64,000 bases of DNA from DASQBT01 sp963782495 (GTDB lineage Bacteria > Pseudomonadota > Gammaproteobacteria > Burkholderiales > Thiobacillaceae), in the NCBI GenBank assembly GCA_963782495.1, contig CAWAJU010000010.1, positions 1-64,000 on the forward strand, read 5' to 3'. A program made the position numbers and the translations under genes. Positions 36,864 through 45,432 of this stretch are shown piece by piece. Positions within the stretch are counted from its first letter, which is position 1. Each line of letters opens with the position of its first letter. The notes below the pieces were generated by a model that did not search any database, had not been told where the DNA came from, and saw only the letters and a program-made list of their open reading frames with translations.

Positions 36864-37070
36864 AAAAAAAGAGGCGGCGCAATGCGCCGCCCAAATACTC
36901 GAGTAGACTGGAGGAGAGCCCGGGTCTGTTGAGGACCCAATCCCGAGTAAACCTGAAGTGCAAACCCATGGGGCTTGCATATCTATTTTCGGCGCGTCCC
37001 GCCAAGACTTTAGGGTTTGCTGATATATTTTTAACAATATCTTTTTATATCTAATTTGGCCATTCTGCAA
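36864..37070 (-). ncRNA. Candidate small RNA ending in an intrinsic terminator
   Basis: Read on minus, an AT-rich promoter-like stretch (about 37020-37075, with TTGCAG and TATAAAAAG) is followed by three hairpins: TGCAAGCCC/GGGTTTGCA (36959-36979), GGGTC/GACCC (36922-36938) and GGCGGCGC/GCGCCGCC (36873-36891). The last is followed by TCTTTTTTTG, a standard intrinsic terminator. No protein-coding frame ends at this terminator. The limits are estimates. It could instead be a leftover terminator of a lost gene. Confidence 0.45.
36873..36891 (-). terminator. Intrinsic terminator on minus strand
   Basis: The 8-bp GC stem GGCGGCGC/GCGCCGCC with a three-base loop is followed on minus by TCT and seven T residues. 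No minus-strand gene lies upstream of it before rfbB. Confidence 0.75.
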
Positions 37071-37505
37071 GGCTTAGGGTTTTCCCCAGCGAATTGCTCG
37101 TGGTTCTGGCTACGGGATGCGGTCCGCGTGAAGAGCATGCCCAGTCCACGGCTGACAAACAGGCCGAAAGTTGGAGTACCGCCTCGTTCAGCCCGTGCGA
37201 GCTGAGCTTTGTGCCCAAACGAGTGGGCGAACTGGACAGGACGCAATGGGGCAAGGTAAGAATCCAGCCGCTGGAGACCTCGAGCAAGCGGAAACTCATT
37301 GCCTTTGTCGCCAAAACAGTCGACTTGACGAGGGATTCGGGCGTTCAGCTCAGCGCAGCGTCGGCGAAGCACACGGTTCCGAATCAGGAATTTGCCCAAA
37401 GGCGACAGAGACGTTCGGTGGCGAAAAGAGGGAAACGCGCAACCCGGCCAGGATTGAACGCCCGTCCAACCCGCAACGAGCGGTCAAACAACGAGAGAAG
37501 GTCTG
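36892..37505. other. Intergenic region upstream of rfbB
   Basis: Apart from the candidate small RNA on minus, no gene is supported over about 600 bases. Plus-strand frames here end inside or overlap rfbB and show no family pattern. The AT-rich stretch at 37020-37060 likely holds promoters. Confidence 0.5.
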
Positions 37506-38573
37506 ATGATACTTGTTACCGGAGGTGCCGGCTTTATCGGCGCCAACTTCATTCTGGACTGGCTGGATCTCGGTGATGAAGCGATCGTCAATCTGGATAA
37601 GCTGACATATGCCGGCAATCTGGCCAGCCTGGCCCGACTCGAAGGGGACAGTCGGCATCACTTTGTCCTTGGGGATATCGGCGATCGCGTGCAAATTGAT
37701 CAGCTTCTCAGGCAGCATCGGCCTCGCGTGGTAGTCAATTTTGCCGCCGAGAGTCACGTGGATCGCTCTATCCATGGCCCTGCGGAATTCATCCAGACCA
37801 ACATTGTTGGCACTTTCAATCTGCTGGAATCGGTGCGTGCCTACTGGGATGGATTGAACGGCGAGGACAGGAACACGTTTCGCTTCCTGCACGTGTCCAC
37901 GGACGAAGTCTTCGGTTCACTCGGACCGACCGACCCCGCGTTTTCCGAAGCCACGGCCTATGCGCCCAACAGCCCGTATTCAGCTTCAAAGGCGGCCTCC
38001 GACCATCTGGTGAGGGCCTACCATCACACCTATGGGCTGCCGACGCTTACCACCAACTGTTCCAACAACTATGGCCCCTACCAGTTTCCGGAGAAACTTA
38101 TCCCGCTGGTAATCCACAATGCGCTGGGCGGCAAGCCGCTGCCGATCTACGGCGATGGCAGCAATATCCGCGACTGGCTCTATGTCGGGGACCATTGCTC
38201 GGCAATCCGCGCGGTACTCCAGCTCGGCAAGTCGGGCGAGACCTACAACATCGGTGGCTGCAACGAAAAGACCAACCTTGACGTGGTCACAGCCATCTGC
38301 GCCCTGCTGGACGAACTTCATCCGGATTCGCCGGTGACGCCGCATGAACGCTTGATAAGCTTTGTGAAGGATCGTCCGGGTCATGATCGCCGCTACGCCA
38401 TCAATGCCGGCAGAATCCTGAGCGAGCTGGGCTGGCAGCCAGCCGAAAGTTTTGCAACCGGCATCCGTAAAACTGTCATCTGGTACCTGGAAAATCAACC
38501 CTGGGTCGAACAGGTGGTTTCCGGCGAATACCGCCGCTGGCTTGATATTCACTACACACGAAACTATCCATGA
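37506..38573 (+). CDS. rfbB: dTDP-glucose 4,6-dehydratase
   Basis: RfbB converts dTDP-glucose to dTDP-4-keto-6-deoxyglucose, the second step of dTDP-L-rhamnose synthesis. The 355-residue protein has the NAD motif TGGAGFIGANFILDW, the STDEVFGSL segment and the active-site YSASKAASDHLVRAY. Length is normal. GAGAAGG precedes the ATG. It overlaps rfbA by four bases (ATGA) and leads the rfbBACD block, which supplies rhamnose for surface polysaccharide. Confidence 0.97.
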   Translation: MILVTGGAGFIGANFILDWLDLGDEAIVNLDKLTYAGNLASLARLEGDSRHHFVLGDIGDRVQIDQLLRQHRPRVVVNFAAESHVDRSIHGPAEFIQTNIVGTFNLLESVRAYWDGLNGEDRNTFRFLHVSTDEVFGSLGPTDPAFSEATAYAPNSPYSASKAASDHLVRAYHHTYGLPTLTTNCSNNYGPYQFPEKLIPLVIHNALGGKPLPIYGDGSNIRDWLYVGDHCSAIRAVLQLGKSGETYNIGGCNEKTNLDVVTAICALLDELHPDSPVTPHERLISFVKDRPGHDRRYAINAGRILSELGWQPAESFATGIRKTVIWYLENQPWVEQVVSGEYRRWLDIHYTRNYP

Positions 38574-39451
38574 AGCGCAAAGGCATTATCCTTGCCGGAG
38601 GCACGGGGACTCGCTTGTATCCCGCCACCCGGGTCGTGTCCAAACAATTGCTGCCGGTTTATGACAAGCCGATGGTGTATTACCCGCTCTCCACCCTGAT
38701 GCTGGCCGGCATACGCGAGGTACTGCTCATTTCCACCCCGCAGGACACGCCGCGATTTGAGCAATTGCTCGGGGACGGCAGCCAGTGGGGCATGGACATT
38801 CAATACACCGTCCAGGCCGTTCCGGAAGGTATTGCCCAGGCATTCCTGATCGGCGAAGCCTTCTTGGCCGGTGCTTCGAGTGCCCTGGTGTTGGGGGACA
38901 ATATCTTCTACGGCCATGACCTGGCACCGGCGTTGAAGCAGGCAGGCATTCAGGGCAATGGCGCGACCGTATTTGCCTATCCAGTCCAAGACCCGGAACG
39001 CTACGGCGTAGTGGAGTTCGATGCGGAGGGGCATGCGATCAGCCTGGAGGAAAAGCCTGCACAGCCCAAGTCCCGCTATGCGGTGACTGGGCTCTACTTC
39101 TATGACAGCCGCGTGAGCGAAATAGCCAGGGGCCTCAAACTTTCCGCCCGCGGGGAGCTCGAGATCACAGACATCAATCGCCAGTATCTGTCGTGGGGCA
39201 GTCTGGATGTCCAGGTCATGGGGCGCGGACACGCCTGGCTGGATACCGGAACCCATGAGTCTTTGCTCGAGGCTTCGCTTTTCATTCAGACCATCGAGAA
39301 ACGCCAGGGGTTGAAAATAGCCTGTCCGGAGGAAATTGCCTTGCGCCAGGGATTCATCGATGCCGCCCAGTTGGAGAGACTCGCCGCGCCCCTGGCCAAG
39401 AGCGGCTACGGGCAGTATCTGCTCGACCTGCTTAGGGATCGGATCTTTTAA
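38570..39451 (+). CDS. rfbA: Glucose-1-phosphate thymidylyltransferase
   Basis: RfbA makes dTDP-glucose from dTTP and glucose-1-phosphate, the first step of the pathway. The 293-residue protein has the nucleotidyltransferase signature GIILAGGTGTRLYPATRVVS, KQLLPVYDKPMVYYPLSTLM and GLYFYDSRV. It overlaps both neighbours: ATGA with rfbB, and the final A of its TAA with rfbC. Confidence 0.97.
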   Translation: MKRKGIILAGGTGTRLYPATRVVSKQLLPVYDKPMVYYPLSTLMLAGIREVLLISTPQDTPRFEQLLGDGSQWGMDIQYTVQAVPEGIAQAFLIGEAFLAGASSALVLGDNIFYGHDLAPALKQAGIQGNGATVFAYPVQDPERYGVVEFDAEGHAISLEEKPAQPKSRYAVTGLYFYDSRVSEIARGLKLSARGELEITDINRQYLSWGSLDVQVMGRGHAWLDTGTHESLLEASLFIQTIEKRQGLKIACPEEIALRQGFIDAAQLERLAAPLAKSGYGQYLLDLLRDRIF

Positions 39452-39993
39452 TGAAGAAGATTCCCACCACGTTGCCAGAGGTCTTTCTCCTCGAGCCCAA
39501 AGTCTTTAGCGACGCACGCGGATTCTTCATGGAAAGCTACAACCGCCGCACCTTTGCCAGCCTGGGAATCGAGGCGGAATTCGTTCAGGACAACCACTCA
39601 CGCTCGAGCAAAGGGGTGCTGCGCGGCTTGCATTACCAGATTCAGCAACCTCAGGGCAAACTGCTGCGGGTGACCAATGGAGAGGTGTATGACGTAGCGG
39701 TGGACTTGCGGAAATACTCGCCCAACTTCGGGCGCTGGGCGGGCATGCGTCTGTCGGCTGAGAATAAGCTTCTCCTCTGGATTCCGCCGGGCTTCGCCCA
39801 TGGATTCTATGTTCTGTCGGAGGCTGCGGAGTTTCTATACAAGACCACCGAGTACTATGCACCGGAACACGAACGCTGTTTGCTGTGGAATGATCCCGCT
39901 TTGAGTATCGACTGGCCGCTCGCAGGTACGCCGCTTCTTTCGGACAAAGACCGCGAAGGCATGCCCCTGGGGCGGGCCGAAGTGTATGCCTGA
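39451..39993 (+). CDS. rfbC: dTDP-4-dehydrorhamnose 3,5-epimerase
   Basis: RfbC epimerises dTDP-4-keto-6-deoxyglucose at C3 and C5. The 180-residue cupin protein has FFMESYNRRTFASLGIEAEF, VQDNHSRSSKGVLRGLHYQ with the catalytic His, and WIPPGFAHGFYVLSE. Length is normal. Its start overlaps the rfbA stop by one base, and rfbD overlaps its end by eight. Confidence 0.96.
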   Translation: MKKIPTTLPEVFLLEPKVFSDARGFFMESYNRRTFASLGIEAEFVQDNHSRSSKGVLRGLHYQIQQPQGKLLRVTNGEVYDVAVDLRKYSPNFGRWAGMRLSAENKLLLWIPPGFAHGFYVLSEAAEFLYKTTEYYAPEHERCLLWNDPALSIDWPLAGTPLLSDKDREGMPLGRAEVYA

Positions 39994-40885
39994 AATGCCC
40001 ACGCGGGCTATCCTGTTGACTGGGGCCACTGGCCAGGTGGGGTGGGAGTTGCGTCGCAGCCTGGCGAGCCTCGGGAAGATCGTCGCACCAGGGCGCGATG
40101 TACTCGATCTGTCCCGACCACGATCGCTGGCGACGGTCATACGTGAGCTGCGACCGGATCTGATCGTCAACCCGGCTGCGTACACTGCGGTGGATCAAGC
40201 CGAATCCGAGCGTGAACTTGCCCAGGTAATCAATGCGGATTCAGTGGCGGTGTTGGCACGGGAAGCCGCGCGCCTGAGAATAACCCTGGTGCATTTCTCC
40301 ACGGATTACGTTTTTGACGGCAGTCAGACAGCCGCCTATCGGGAGACGGACCAGCCCAATCCATTGAGTGTCTATGGCCAGACCAAACTGGCTGGAGAAT
40401 TGGCCATACAGGCCAGCGGCGCCAATCATCTGGTGTTTCGCTCCAGCTGGATATACGGGCTGCGCGGCAGGAACTTTCTGCTGACCATGCAAAGACTCGC
40501 CCGCGAACGGGAAACGGTCAGCATAGTGGATGACCAGATAGGGGCGCCAACCTGGGCTCGCGCCATTGCCGAAGCCACGTCCCAGGTTCTTGCCCTGTGG
40601 CTTGCGCCCGGCGCCACCGAGGATGATCGTCGCCAGCTATCGGGCATCTATCATATGAGCTGTGGGGGACAGACCAGCTGGCATGGCTTCGCACGGGCCA
40701 TCTTCGAGCACCTGAAGCTAAGGGGTGAAGGGGTGGCCAAGCTGACAGCCATCAGGACTTCCGACTATCCTCTGCCTGCCAGGCGTCCTGCCAATTCTGT
40801 CCTGTGCAGCGATCAGTTGTTGCATACCTTCGGTGTCGAGCTGCCTCATTGGGAGCAGGCGCTGGAATTATGCTTGTCCACATGA
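39986..40885 (+). CDS. rfbD: dTDP-4-dehydrorhamnose reductase
   Basis: RfbD reduces the 4-keto intermediate to dTDP-L-rhamnose with NAD(P)H. The 299-residue short-chain reductase has LLTGATGQVGWELRRSL at the N-terminus, the VNPAAYTAVDQAESE segment, FSTDYVFDG and active-site YGQTKLAGE. A second ATG nine bases into the gene is an alternative start. It completes the rfbBACD block. Confidence 0.95.
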   Translation: MPEMPTRAILLTGATGQVGWELRRSLASLGKIVAPGRDVLDLSRPRSLATVIRELRPDLIVNPAAYTAVDQAESERELAQVINADSVAVLAREAARLRITLVHFSTDYVFDGSQTAAYRETDQPNPLSVYGQTKLAGELAIQASGANHLVFRSSWIYGLRGRNFLLTMQRLARERETVSIVDDQIGAPTWARAIAEATSQVLALWLAPGATEDDRRQLSGIYHMSCGGQTSWHGFARAIFEHLKLRGEGVAKLTAIRTSDYPLPARRPANSVLCSDQLLHTFGVELPHWEQALELCLST

Positions 40886-40924
40886 ACTGTTGTATAACGC
40901 GAACATACTGAAAACACGAGAACA

Positions 40925-42352
40925 ATGATGACCGCCACCCTCCACCCCGTGATCCTGTCCGGAGGATCAGGCACCCGCCTGTGGCCGATGTCGCGCCAGG
41001 CCTTGCCCAAACAGCTGCTGCCGCTTGCCTCCCGCTACAGCATGTTGCAGGAGACGGTGTTGCGTTTGGCCGGGCTGCCGGAACTCGCAGCGCCACTGAT
41101 GATCTGCAATGACGAGCATCGATTCATGATCGCCGAGCAACTGCGGGAAATCGAGGTTGCGCCGTCTGCCATCGTGCTGGAGCCCGTCGGTCGCAACACT
41201 GCCCCGGCAGTTGCGGTGGCGGCACTCAGGTTGCAGCAACTGGATGAGAATGCCCTGATGCTGGTTTTGCCGGCGGATCATTTGATCAGCGACGTAAAGG
41301 CATTTCACCAGTCCGTAGGGACTGCGGTTGGCGCGGCCTCGCAGGGTCGCTTGGCGACCTTCGGCATCGTTGCCGGATCGCCCGAGACCGGCTATGGCTA
41401 TATTCGTCGCGGCGACGCTTTGGCGGACGTTGACGGGGCCTATGCTGTCGCGGCGTTCGTGGAGAAGCCCGATCTGGACACCGCTGCCTCGTATGTATCC
41501 GGCGGCGATTATTACTGGAACAGCGGAATGTTCCTGTTCCGCGCCAAGGATTACCTTGCCGAGCTGGAAGCCTACAGTCCGGAAATTCTCGCGGCTTGCC
41601 GCAATGCCCTGGCGCGGGCGAAGGTCGATCTGGACTTTGTCCGGCTCGACCGGGAAGCCTTTACCTCATGTCCCGCGGATTCCATCGACTATGCGGTGAT
41701 GGAACATACCACGAAGGCCGCGGTGATTCCGGCGGATATTGGCTGGAATGACATCGGCGCCTGGTCTGCCCTGTGGGAGGTGGGGAGCAAGGATGAAGCC
41801 GGCAATGTCATCCGTGGCGATGTGCTGCTGGATGGCGCCCGCAACAACTTTGTCCGCGCCGAATCGCGGCTAGTTGCCGCCCTGGGCGTGGAGGATCTCG
41901 TGATCGTGGAAACCTCCGACGCTGTGCTGGTGGCACGCAAGGATCAAGTCCAGGATGTCAAGCGCATCGTGGACCGGCTGAATAGAGACAAGCGCTATGA
42001 ACATCTGACCCACACCAAGGTATTCCGCCCTTGGGGGTGGTATGAGGGCATAGATGAGGGCGAACGCTTCCAGGTGAAACGGATCATGGTCAAGCCGGGC
42101 GAGAAGCTATCCTTGCAGATGCACCATCACCGGGCCGAACACTGGGTGGTCGTATCCGGCACTGCCAGGGTGGTCTGCGATAACGAAGAGAAACTGCTGA
42201 CCGAAAACCAGTCGACTTTCATCCCCCTGGGCGGCAGGCACAGGTTGGAAAACCCCGGCAAGCTTCCCTTGCACCTGATCGAGGTCCAGTCCGGCCCTTA
42301 TTTGGGCGAGGACGACATCGTTCGTTTCGAGGATGTCTACAAGAGGGATTAG
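40925..42352 (+). CDS. manC: Mannose-1-phosphate guanylyltransferase/mannose-6-phosphate isomerase
   Basis: This bifunctional enzyme makes GDP-mannose and may interconvert mannose- and fructose-6-phosphate. The 475-residue protein has the pyrophosphorylase signature LSGGSGTRLWPMSRQALPKQ at the N-terminus, FVEKPDLDTAASYV in the middle, and a C-terminal cupin isomerase domain (RPWGWYEGIDEGERFQVKRI, LQMHHHRAEHWVVVSGTA). Two successive ATGs make the exact start uncertain by one codon. It follows rfbD and provides a second sugar nucleotide for surface polysaccharide. Confidence 0.95.
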   Translation: MMTATLHPVILSGGSGTRLWPMSRQALPKQLLPLASRYSMLQETVLRLAGLPELAAPLMICNDEHRFMIAEQLREIEVAPSAIVLEPVGRNTAPAVAVAALRLQQLDENALMLVLPADHLISDVKAFHQSVGTAVGAASQGRLATFGIVAGSPETGYGYIRRGDALADVDGAYAVAAFVEKPDLDTAASYVSGGDYYWNSGMFLFRAKDYLAELEAYSPEILAACRNALARAKVDLDFVRLDREAFTSCPADSIDYAVMEHTTKAAVIPADIGWNDIGAWSALWEVGSKDEAGNVIRGDVLLDGARNNFVRAESRLVAALGVEDLVIVETSDAVLVARKDQVQDVKRIVDRLNRDKRYEHLTHTKVFRPWGWYEGIDEGERFQVKRIMVKPGEKLSLQMHHHRAEHWVVVSGTARVVCDNEEKLLTENQSTFIPLGGRHRLENPGKLPLHLIEVQSGPYLGEDDIVRFEDVYKRD

Positions 42353-42652
42353 CGGGAGGATGTGAGCAGTAAGGAGGGGCCCCGCTTGCGGGGATCCGCA
42401 CGTCCGCGAGCAGACTCGGCCCCCGACAGCCAGGCAAATGGTTTGGCACGGCAGGCGCGGAGTGGGCGCAGGGTGAGGCGTCCCTCTGCCTCCTGCCCAC
42501 TGTAAGACAAACACCTACACGCGACTTCCACAATTGCGCACGAAATAAACAGACAGACTCCGCGTTAAACATTTTTCCTTAGCGCCGCAAATGGAATACG
42601 TGCCAAGCAGCCGTAAGCGAATTTGACGAAGCAGTCCTTAGGGAGTGGAAAA
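42353..42652. other. manC-flhD intergenic region
   Basis: The first half holds a diverged single copy of the 111-bp repeat family; the second half is the flhDC leader with AGGGAGTGG before the start. No clear promoter hexamers are identified. Confidence 0.5.
42362..42415 (+). repeat. Single diverged copy of the GTGAGCAG repeat core after manC
   Basis: GTGAGCAGTAAGGAGGGGCC, starting at 42362, lies ten bases after the manC stop and matches the array cores at sdhB-sdhE and flhB-flhA. Its hairpin is CCCCGC-TT-GCGGGG (42380-42393), a compensatory change from CCCCAC/GTGGGG, and ATCCGCACGTCCGCGAGCA follows. It is one base shorter in the loop, so the encoded module frame is not kept; a 47-codon frame runs on to 42505. 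Confidence 0.75.
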
Positions 42653-42970
42653 ATGAATGTGGATGAACTGATGGCAGAAGTCAGGGAACTCAATCTCAGC
42701 TACCTGATGCTCGCCCAGCAAATGATACGGCAAGACAAGGTCATGGCGGCCTTCCGACTGGGCATCAGTCAGGATGTGGCAGATCTGGTGAGTTCGCTGT
42801 CTCCTGCGCAGGTACTGAAGCTGGCTCGCTCCGGCATGCTGCTTACCCGCCTGCGCTTTAACGACGATACGATCCTGGACATGTTGGCCAATTACACCAA
42901 GGAGCGTTCCCTGGCTCAATCCCACGCCGCCATCCTGATGGCCGGCCAGGAACTTGCCGAGTTGGCATAA
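42653..42970 (+). CDS. flhD: Flagellar master regulator subunit FlhD
   Basis: FlhD joins FlhC as the D4C2 activator of class II flagellar promoters. The 105-residue protein begins MNVDELMAEVRELNLSYLML after AGGGAGTGGAAAA; a longer frame from 42623 lacks support. LAQQMIRQDKVMAAFRLGIS and LARSGMLLTRLRFND match the family. It opens the flagellar cluster and is followed by flhC after 38 bases. Confidence 0.95.
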   Translation: MNVDELMAEVRELNLSYLMLAQQMIRQDKVMAAFRLGISQDVADLVSSLSPAQVLKLARSGMLLTRLRFNDDTILDMLANYTKERSLAQSHAAILMAGQELAELA

Positions 42971-43008
42971 GCCCGCGACGCACCGGACCACATCAACAGG
43001 AGCACGGG

Positions 43009-43596
43009 ATGGCCAAGAAAAGCCTGATTTCCGAAGTGAAGGAAACCCAACTGGCAATTGAACTGATTCAAGTTGGCGCCCGGCTGCAGGTCCTGGAGTC
43101 GGAGACCTCGTTGTCGCGTGAACGCCTGCTGAAGCTCTACAAGGAAGTCAAAGGGGCATCGCCGCCCAAGGGTATGCTGCCGTTCTCCGCAGACTGGTTT
43201 CTGACATGGATGCCCAACGTTCATGCTTCCCTGTTCATCAACACCCACCGGACCATCACGCGGCAGACCGAGTGCGCAGGAATCGAGGCGGTGCTGAAGA
43301 GCTACCGGCTGTACCAGGAGTTTCTGGTGGCCAACGAGGTCGAGGAAGTATTGAGCTTTACCCGCGCCTGGACCCTGATTCGCTTCTTTGAAAGCCGCTT
43401 GCTCAAGACCACTCAGTGCTGCAAATGTGAAGGGCATTTCGTGGTCCACCCAAATGATTTGCACAACCATTACGAGTGCGGCTTGTGCAATATGCCTTCG
43501 CGCGCCGGCAAGACCAGGAAAGCCAAGCTGGAAGAGACAAGGCTACATGCCGAACAGGCGCAAAGCGGGAAGCAGAAGCAAACCCGGGTTGCGTGA
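43009..43596 (+). CDS. flhC: Flagellar master regulator subunit FlhC
   Basis: FlhC contributes DNA binding to the FlhD4C2 activator. The 195-residue protein carries the zinc site at C137, C140, C157 and C160 (CCKCEGHF and ECGLC), matching the E. coli numbering exactly. The N-terminal part begins MAKKSLISEVKETQLAIELI. The basic C-terminal tail is typical. It is followed after two bases by the membrane methyltransferase gene. Confidence 0.96.
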   Translation: MAKKSLISEVKETQLAIELIQVGARLQVLESETSLSRERLLKLYKEVKGASPPKGMLPFSADWFLTWMPNVHASLFINTHRTITRQTECAGIEAVLKSYRLYQEFLVANEVEEVLSFTRAWTLIRFFESRLLKTTQCCKCEGHFVVHPNDLHNHYECGLCNMPSRAGKTRKAKLEETRLHAEQAQSGKQKQTRVA

Positions 43597-43598
43597 CC

Positions 43599-44372
43599 AT
43601 GGTAGTGTCCACCTGGCAGAATCTGCCGGGCTGGAGCAAAGGTCTTTTGGCCCAACTGCTAAGCTGGTTCGCTTTCAGCCTGATCTTTCCTGCGACGTTC
43701 GCTCCATTTCAAACTCATTTTGGCCCGCTCGACATGGTCTGGCTGCAAGGCCTGAGCGCCGGGTTGCTCTGCCTGATGCTCGGCTTGCCACGCTGGTGGT
43801 TCCCGATCAGTTTGTTGTTTCTGCCTGCTGTGGCTGCGGCCCAGTCCATTCCGCTTCCACCCTGGGCTTATCTGGTGGCGTTCGTGTCGATGCTGATCTT
43901 CTTCTCCAGCATTTTCCAGCGCGGCGCGCCGCTCTACCTGTCCGGTCCACAGGCCTGGGCGTCAGTCCTTACCCAACTGCCCCAAGATCGCGACTTTCGG
44001 TTCATCGACATTGGCAGCGGTCTGGGCGGCCTGGCATTGAATCTGGCACAACAATGCCCCAACGGCGAGTTCCACGGCGTGGAATCGGCGCTGGGACCAT
44101 GGCTGGTAAGCAGCTTGCGTAATCGGTTCAGGAACGGAAGGGTAAACTTCAGCAGAAACGACTACCGCAACCTGGACTTGGGCGACTACGACGTGGTCTT
44201 TGCTTTCCTCTCGCCCCTAGTCATGAAGGACATCGTCCACCAGGCGCGCGCGCAAATGCGGCCAGGTAGCCTGTTGCTGAGTTTGGCGTTTTCCTTGCCG
44301 GGACTGACCCCGGATCTTGCCCTGCGGACTGGTGGCGACCACGGCCACATTCTTTATGGCTGGCGTGCCTGA
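43599..44372 (+). CDS. Membrane-anchored class I SAM methyltransferase
   Basis: The 257-residue protein starts MVVSTWQNLPGWSKGLLAQL at ATG 43599; a longer frame from 43476 overlaps flhC. About four hydrophobic segments occupy residues 20-110 (including MVWLQGLSAGLLCLMLGL and PISLLFLPAVAAA). A Rossmann methyltransferase domain follows, with the SAM motif FRFIDIGSGLGGLALNLAQQ near residue 130, then FHGVESALGPWLV and DYDVVFAFLSPLVM. The substrate is unknown. It sits between flhC and motA, a place where related genes occur in other betaproteobacteria as I recall, so a flagellar or membrane-protein target is possible. Confidence 0.82.
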   Translation: MVVSTWQNLPGWSKGLLAQLLSWFAFSLIFPATFAPFQTHFGPLDMVWLQGLSAGLLCLMLGLPRWWFPISLLFLPAVAAAQSIPLPPWAYLVAFVSMLIFFSSIFQRGAPLYLSGPQAWASVLTQLPQDRDFRFIDIGSGLGGLALNLAQQCPNGEFHGVESALGPWLVSSLRNRFRNGRVNFSRNDYRNLDLGDYDVVFAFLSPLVMKDIVHQARAQMRPGSLLLSLAFSLPGLTPDLALRTGGDHGHILYGWRA

Positions 44373-44415
44373 CGGGCAGATCTTGCCGCAAGGCATCTAT
44401 CGTTCCTGCAATTCC

Positions 44416-44442
44416 TAAAATAAGTCGGGATTCTACCGATTA
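44416..44442 (+). promoter_or_regulatory. Probable sigma-28 (FliA) promoter for motAB
   Basis: TAAA (44416-44419), 15 bases, then ACCGATTA (44435-44442) matches the FliA consensus TAAA-N15-GCCGATAA at ten of twelve positions. It lies about 100 bases before the motA start. fliA itself is in this window. Confidence 0.5.
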
Positions 44443-44544
44443 ATAAGTCATTCGGTCTGAATGTCCGTGACTTATGAATCCCAAGAGAATTTAGAACCGG
44501 TCGGGGAATCCGGTCAGCACAACTCGGCATAAAGGAAACAAAGC

Positions 44545-45405
44545 GTGCTTGTCATTGTTGGTTACATTGTCGTCATGGCGTCTGTTTTTGGCGGCTTTGC
44601 CATGGCTGGCGGACATCTTGCGGCACTGCTTCAGCCGATCGAGTTGTTGATGATCGGCGGCGCGGCCACGGGGGCATTCATGGTCGGCAACAATAACAAG
44701 GCGATCAAGGCCACCTTGAAGGCCCTGCCGACCGTATTCAAGGGCGGCAAGTACACGCGCGCCATGTACATGGAACTGATGGCGCTGCTTTACGAACTGC
44801 TGACCAAGGTACGCAAGGAAGGCTTGATGGCAGTCGAAGGCGACATCGAGAACCCCAATGACAGCCCGCTGTTTTCCAAGTACCCCGCCATTCTTGCGGA
44901 CCACCATGTGACCGAATTCATGACCGACTACCTGCGCATCATGGTGAGCGGAAACATGAATGCCTTCGAGATCGAAAACCTGATGGACAACGAAATCGAA
45001 ACCCATCATCACGAAGGCGAGGTGCCGGTGCATTGCGTGGCCAAGCTGGGCGACGGGATGCCGGCCTTCGGCATTGTGGCCGCGGTGATGGGCGTGGTGC
45101 ACACAATGGAATCGGTGGGCATACCCCCGGCCGAGTTGGGCATCCTCATTGCCCACGCGCTGGTGGGTACCTTCCTCGGCATCCTGCTGGCGTATGGATT
45201 CGTCGGTCCGCTCGCCGGGGTGCTGGAGCAGAAATTGCACGAGTCCACCAAGATGTTTCAGACCATCAAGGTCACCCTGCTGTCCAGCCTCAACGGCTAC
45301 GCACCTGCCCTGGCCGTGGAATTCGGCCGCAAGGTTTTGTTCTCCACCGAGCGCCCGTCGTTCAAGGAGCTGGAAGACCACGTGAAGGGCGCCAAGAACC
45401 GGTAG
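44545..45405 (+). CDS. motA: Flagellar motor stator protein MotA
   Basis: MotA forms the ion channel and torque unit with MotB. The 286-residue protein starts at GTG 44545 after AAAGGAAACAA. It has four hydrophobic segments, near residues 1-25, 28-48, 168-190 and 200-220 (PAFGIVAAVMGVVHTMESVG, LVGTFLGILLAYGFVGPLAG). The cytoplasmic loop includes EGDIENPNDSPLFSKYP, as in proton-driven MotA. motB starts 27 bases after the stop. Confidence 0.96.
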   Translation: MLVIVGYIVVMASVFGGFAMAGGHLAALLQPIELLMIGGAATGAFMVGNNNKAIKATLKALPTVFKGGKYTRAMYMELMALLYELLTKVRKEGLMAVEGDIENPNDSPLFSKYPAILADHHVTEFMTDYLRIMVSGNMNAFEIENLMDNEIETHHHEGEVPVHCVAKLGDGMPAFGIVAAVMGVVHTMESVGIPPAELGILIAHALVGTFLGILLAYGFVGPLAGVLEQKLHESTKMFQTIKVTLLSSLNGYAPALAVEFGRKVLFSTERPSFKELEDHVKGAKNR

Positions 45406-45432
45406 GTCCGGGGACCGACGCACAAGCCCGCC

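Noticed and set aside
37094..37576. 160-residue frame with a lipoprotein-like start before rfbB
   Set aside because: MLVVLATGCG looks like a lipobox, but the start lacks a Shine-Dalgarno sequence, the rest is low-complexity, and the frame runs 71 bases into rfbB.
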